Assembly: GCA_020746875.1 (NCBI GenBank)
Contig: JAGTJL010000003.1
Span: 3,318,064-3,382,063, forward strand
Source of the DNA: Rhexocercosporidium sp. MPI-PUGE-AT-0058
Taxonomy: Eukaryota; Ascomycota; Leotiomycetes; Helotiales
DNA length: 64,000 nucleotides
Reading direction: 5' to 3'
A model generated the notes under the pieces. It had not been told where the DNA came from. It worked only from the letters and a program-made list of their open reading frames with translations, and did not search any database. Shown here one piece after another: positions 59,461-64,000 of this stretch (positions within the stretch are counted from its first letter, which is position 1; each line of letters opens with the position of its first letter). The translations under genes were made by a program, and so were the position numbers.

Positions 59461-60350
59461 TAAAAGTCTTTTATTTTATAATATATAAAATATATCGAAT
59501 GTTTTAATTGTATTTAATCTTATAATATAATGCGATAGTAAACGGAAAATAAAAGACAAGACGTAAGGCGGAGAATATATACCCCTTAAGGGAGACGTTA
59601 GACTAAATATAAGAAATGTTATTAAAAGTCTTTTATTTTATAATATATAAAATATATTAAATGTTTTAATTATATTTAGTCTTACGACACGGTACGACGG
59701 AAGACAAAAGACAAGACGTAAGGTTAAGAATATATACTCCTTAAAAAAGACGTTAAGCCGAATATAAAGAATGTTATTAAAAGTCTTTTATTTTATAATA
59801 TATAAAATATATTAAATATTTTAATTATATTTAGTTTTACAATATAATATAATAAAAAACAAAAGACGGAAAATAAGACGTAAGGCTAAAAATATATATT
59901 TTAAAAGAGACGTTAGGCCGGATATAAAAAATATTATTAAAAGTCCTCCTTTTATTTCTTCTTTTGTTTTTCCTTTTGTTTTTCCTTTTATTTTTCCTTT
60001 TATTTTTCTTTTTTTTTATCTTTCTTTTTGTCCTTTTTCTTTATTTTTTAAAGCGAGAGCTTTTTCTTATGTTTTTTATTTTATAATATATAAAACATAT
60101 TAAATGTTTTAATTATATTTAATTTTACGACATAATATAATAAAAGACGGAAGATAAAAAATAAAACGTAAGGCTAAGAATATATACTCCTTAAGGGAAA
60201 CGTTAAGCTAAATATAAAAAGTATTATTAAAAGTCTTTTGTTTTATAATATATAAAATATATTAAACGTTTTAATTACATTTAGTCTTATAATATAGTAC
60301 GACGGTAAATAAAAGACGGAAGATAAGACGTAAGACTAAGAATATATTAT
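59461..60350. repeat. Satellite array, five units of about 160 bp
   Basis: Units start at 59,461, 59,623, 59,778, 59,938 and 60,228 with TAAAAGTC(TTTT) and include TTTTATAATATATAAAA, GACGTAAGG and AAGACGTTA(A/G)(A/G)C. Unit 4 is about 125 bp longer owing to a pyrimidine-rich insertion. No protein is encoded. Confidence 0.85.
59943..60058 (+). repeat. Homopyrimidine tract inside satellite unit 4
   Basis: About 110 bp almost free of purines on the + strand, with a 12-bp subrepeat of TTTTGTTTTTCC / TTTTATTTTTCC type. It interrupts the fourth satellite unit. Confidence 0.75.
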
Positions 60351-61790
60351 AAAATGGCGATTTTAATTAAGAAATAATACTTAAGGCGTTATTTAAAGAA
60401 TTAGACATATAACCTTTAAAGGTTTATATAAAAGGCCTTTCCTTTATATAAAATTAAAAGAATTAAACACTTTTCTACTTTAAATCTTAACTCTTTAAAG
60501 TTATTAAACTCTTTGCTTAATGCTTTACGTTATGTTACGTTCTTTATTTATTATAGTTTTTATATTAATAACTTACGTAAAGAGAAAATTATATAAATTC
60601 GCTTTTATATAACTTATATAAAAGCATTCTAATTTATAATTAAGATTATTTATTAAAACTAAAAATTTATAATTTTTTATTTTTTAAATTAAATACTCCC
60701 TTTTTTTTATTCACAATTTAAAAGTCGAATTAAGTCATTTCGACTTTATTTCCTATATAAACGTTTAACGTAAAATTATTAAAAGAGTTAATTTAAGTTA
60801 ATCAATTCGACTTGTTAAAGTTACGTTTAAATAAGCTCGAATACGGCTTAAATTCGTATATAAGTTAGCTTAAGCATATGCGACACTAACGTCGTCGAGA
60901 TTTCCACTAAAACTTTACTATAAGGTGAGTTTTATAAAAAGACAATTATTATCGTCGAGTTTTAATAAAAAAAGTAAATATATAAGTTAAATGTAAATCT
61001 TAAATATAAAATAAATATAAAAGTATAAAAGTATAAAAGCGGAAATTATTATTAATTATAACACACATAGGTTTAATATATAAATATGAATACCGAACGC
61101 GTAAGGGCAAAAAGACGTATAAAGTATAAAAAGTAAAAAACTAAGTTAATTCGATTTATATTTTTCATATTATAAATTTATTTATATATTTTTTAATTTA
61201 ACGTATAGTCTTGTATTCTTAGTGCAAGTATACCGTATTACTTAATAACATTGACGTATATTTAAAAAATAAAGATAAATATAATATATTATAAGATAAA
61301 CGGACGCGGATTATTTAATATATTTAAGCTATTGAAGAATTAATTAAAAGCCGGGCAAAGTTAAATAAGTTAGTTTTTTTATTAATAAGCAGTCTACTCA
61401 TTTCCGAGTTATAATTACTAACGTTAATTATTGTCATAAACGTGGTTTATGGGTTTTTTTTATATAGTGAGAATAAGGTTTAGTCCGTGCCCTAGAAACG
61501 TCGTTTATAAGTTAACTTTAACTTTATTAAATCCACATACACAAAGCCTTAAATCATTTAAAACAAGTCGAAATAACCCAAAAACTATGGCTTAACCGAT
61601 CTCTTAAGCGTTAGCCTATTTAATTAAGTTAAATGTTAAGTTTTATATATTAATTTATTTATAGTGCTAGTATACGTAGAGGCCTATATATATTTGTCGG
61701 CATTTAAGTGACCGACATAAGGTCTTTATCGAATTGCGAAAGTAAGTAAAGGAATATATTAAAAGATATTCGTTTTAATATAATTATATT
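60351..61790. other. AT-rich RIP-degraded tract
   Basis: No gene or bounded element seen. Confidence 0.4.
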
Positions 61791-61799
61791 AATATATAA

Positions 61800-64000
61800 T
61801 TGCCTAGCGACGGTTCAGCCCCCCAGCTTATTATTCCCGTTTTAAATAAGTATAAATGTAAAAGTTATTAATTTAAAACCCACGGGCGGGATATAATTAA
61901 GTAATATTATAATAAGGACTATAATTAGAAAAAGGCGGCAGATGAGGATATATTTAAATTAATTAAATTGTAATGTTAGTTTAAGGCAAAGAGAGGGAGG
62001 TTTTAGATTATTAATAAAGCTAAAGGCTAAGAGCAAGAGCGCTAGGCACGGCGAGCTAAGACCTGTGACGTAAGAAAAAAAACTAATTATTTAGACAATA
62101 GCAACAATAATAAGGAGAAGACCGGAAGCGATTAAAATAATATTAATAATTAAATTATTTAGAATATTGAAAAATAAAAGGGCGAGGCCTAGGAGCGGCG
62201 ATTGCGGACGTTAAAAGAGGTACCCGTCGTTAAAATGGATTCGTAGTTACGGTATACTAAGTGGAATAAAGTGTTAAGCTAATTTAAGCACAATTTGGTC
62301 GAAACATTCCGTTATACTTATATGCCCGACTTAAAGAAGCCGCAATTAAAGCGATTATTACGTGCGTGGAGTCGAATTTTAAAGCGTTATTTAAATACAT
62401 TAGAAGCGACAGACCATAAAGACGTATTAAAGTAATAGGTATCCCCCAAAAATGAAGCCGCGGACTAGCGCCTATTTAAATTACTATAAAATACCAAAAG
62501 CGTCGATAAGTATAATAGGATTTTTGCATGTTTCATTTATTATATAATGCGTACGGCGCCATTAAAAAACCATACTAATAAAACAAGTATATTAGATTAT
62601 TTTTAATAATTCGGGTATAATTTTCAAATATTATATAAAATTTAACCACGACTATAGAAACCGGAGTGAAATACACTAACGCACAATTAAAATACATTTA
62701 AAAAATCCGGGGCGAATTAAATAAAGGTAACTCCGTAAATAATAAGACTAAAGATTAACTATTAACTAATATATTAATGTGTTTGTATATGTTAACGGTA
62801 ATATAAGACACTAGCCGAATTAAATTATATTATTTGCCTATAATGTATTATTTGGCCGCCTAAGGAATCGATAAACCGAGCCAGTTATTATAATCGGCGA
62901 TTTTTTACATGCCTATTTTAATAGGCATATTATAGATTAACCGGTTAATTATATTAAAAGTGGCCATCCTATGCGAGGCATGGCCGGAATTACATTTAAA
63001 TAATAAAGCCGACGTTAATTCCGTACTCGACCGGATTTATTAATTACGAGAGTTACATTTATATAAGGGTTTATTTTCATTAACGTTCAGTATTTTAACA
63101 CAGTTAGCCATAAAAAAGAAGTTCAATAAAACGCATCAATTGCCATTTAACATCCATTAATTGGATAACGAGTAGACAATTAATTATTTAGGCCAGTCAA
63201 TTGTGTTAGTCAAGATCGAGAGTATGTGTCACACGTTAATTAAAGAATTATAGGAATTAATAAATGTGTTAACATTTAATTCCTTAGTGCCCCCCATTAA
63301 TTTAAGTCGAATTATTAATAGTATAATATAAAGCTAAGCATTTCGGCGATAGAATTTCAGTTTTATTACTTATGCCTAGAATTAAGACTAAATAGCCGAA
63401 GATTATAGGTTTTTATTAAAGCGAGTATAGAAAAGGGAGGGGCAATGGAGGTTATTACGGACAGACCGCACCACTAAGAAGATTAAGTAAGTAAATGCCT
63501 AAGTCATATCATATTTAACTAAAGAACGTTAATTTTTACAAAAGTTAATAATGTGCATGCATATCACCGGTATGTCAAGTTATTTCATTTATTATACGGT
63601 TATTTATTAAATTAAAGGGCCAGCCCGCACGTAGACCCGAATTAAGCTCTATTAAAGTAAGTAATAGTATATATTCGGCACGTAACATATATATTATTAA
63701 CGGACGGGTATGTTTTTTAACTATATACGACAAAGCACGGAAAAGAAAAGGGAATATTAAATATATTATTCAGTGTTTATTGAATAAAGTCAATTAAATC
63801 GTGACCTAATATTTAATACGGGTTCGACCATTTGCCCGGGCATTAAATTATCGCGAGTCGGAATATTTATTTAAGGATTTACGGGGACTATAGGCCGGTG
63901 AGGAGTTAAGCTAGGCGTTAAGAAGTGCCACCAGGAAGCATTTAAGAATATATTTACGGGCATCTGGATGGAGGTATACTGTTATTAGAATTACTACTCG
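61800..64000 (+). pseudogene. OrsD/DUF3505-like gene, RIP-degraded, runs off the window
   Basis: The + strand frame, full of TAA/TAG, still shows stretches such as IIPVLNKYKCKSYQFKT (former C2H2-type region near 61,830), ERRLRTLKEVPVVKMDS, LRYTKWNKVLS, FKHNLVETFRYTYMPDLKKP, LKRLLRAWSRILKRYLNTLEATDHKDVLK and SPKNEAAD. The layout resembles large fungal proteins with an OrsD-type (DUF3505) zinc region, which occur as multicopy families and often behave like repeats. That it was RIP-mutated fits a multicopy origin. Family assignment is from memory of the pattern and is moderate. The 3' end is outside the window. Confidence 0.45.

Noticed and set aside
58738..60350. CRISPR-like array
   Set aside because: Repeats are contiguous satellites without unique spacers, in a fungal genome.

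Overview
The window looks like nuclear DNA of a filamentous ascomycete (Pezizomycotina). The genes carry short GT–AG introns of 48–86 nt, there are fungus-specific families (HET, Clr5, sacsin/NO VEIN-like ATPase), and the genome is sharply bipartite. Gene-bearing blocks of balanced composition sit beside long TA-rich tracts in which transposon reading frames are full of TAA/TAG codons at former Trp and Gln positions. That is the footprint of repeat-induced point mutation (RIP). A leotiomycete is my guess from the style of the repeats and HET/SSP genes; the sequence does not prove it.

Layout. 1–3.2 kb: last exon of urease, a 768-bp TIR element, and a tandem pair of small secreted cysteine-rich protein genes (one intact, one frameshifted). 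3.2–34.4 kb: a RIP-degraded transposon block. It holds gypsy-1 (+ strand, RNase H to C-terminus) split by a hAT remnant with an 8-bp target duplication. It also holds gypsy-2 (− strand), split by a full-length 8.36-kb copia element (LTRs, 5-bp duplication) and probably by a 2.7-kb Mutator-like element (8-bp duplication), and the 5' half of another copia element with a 334-bp LTR. Near its right edge is a RIP-killed gene joining a protein kinase domain to WD40 repeats. 34.5–38.5 kb: a Clr5/ankyrin pseudogene, a convergent coiled-coil gene and a small membrane protein. 38.5–43.5 kb: a copia element of exactly 5,000 bp with 122-bp LTRs. 43.7–58.2 kb: gene block with a HET-domain gene, a 1,724-codon sacsin-like ATPase/DUF3883 gene in eight exons (one homopolymer frameshift), a dead Tc1 element and a short-chain dehydrogenase. 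58.6–64 kb: a second AT-rich block with two tandem arrays and a RIP-degraded OrsD/DUF3505-like gene running off the end.

How the parts relate. The genes do not form a metabolic cluster. Several belong to families tied to non-self recognition and incompatibility (HET, kinase–WD40, Clr5–ankyrin, GHKL ATPase), and several of them sit at the edges of the AT-rich blocks. The small secreted proteins are also next to such a block. This fits the 'fast' compartment of a plant- or litter-associated fungus, but that role is inference.

The most unusual items are the kinase–WD40 fusion remnant, an intron-containing gene lying antisense between pol and the 3' LTR of the 8.36-kb copia element, and nested insertions whose host reading frames close again when the insert and one target duplication are removed on paper.
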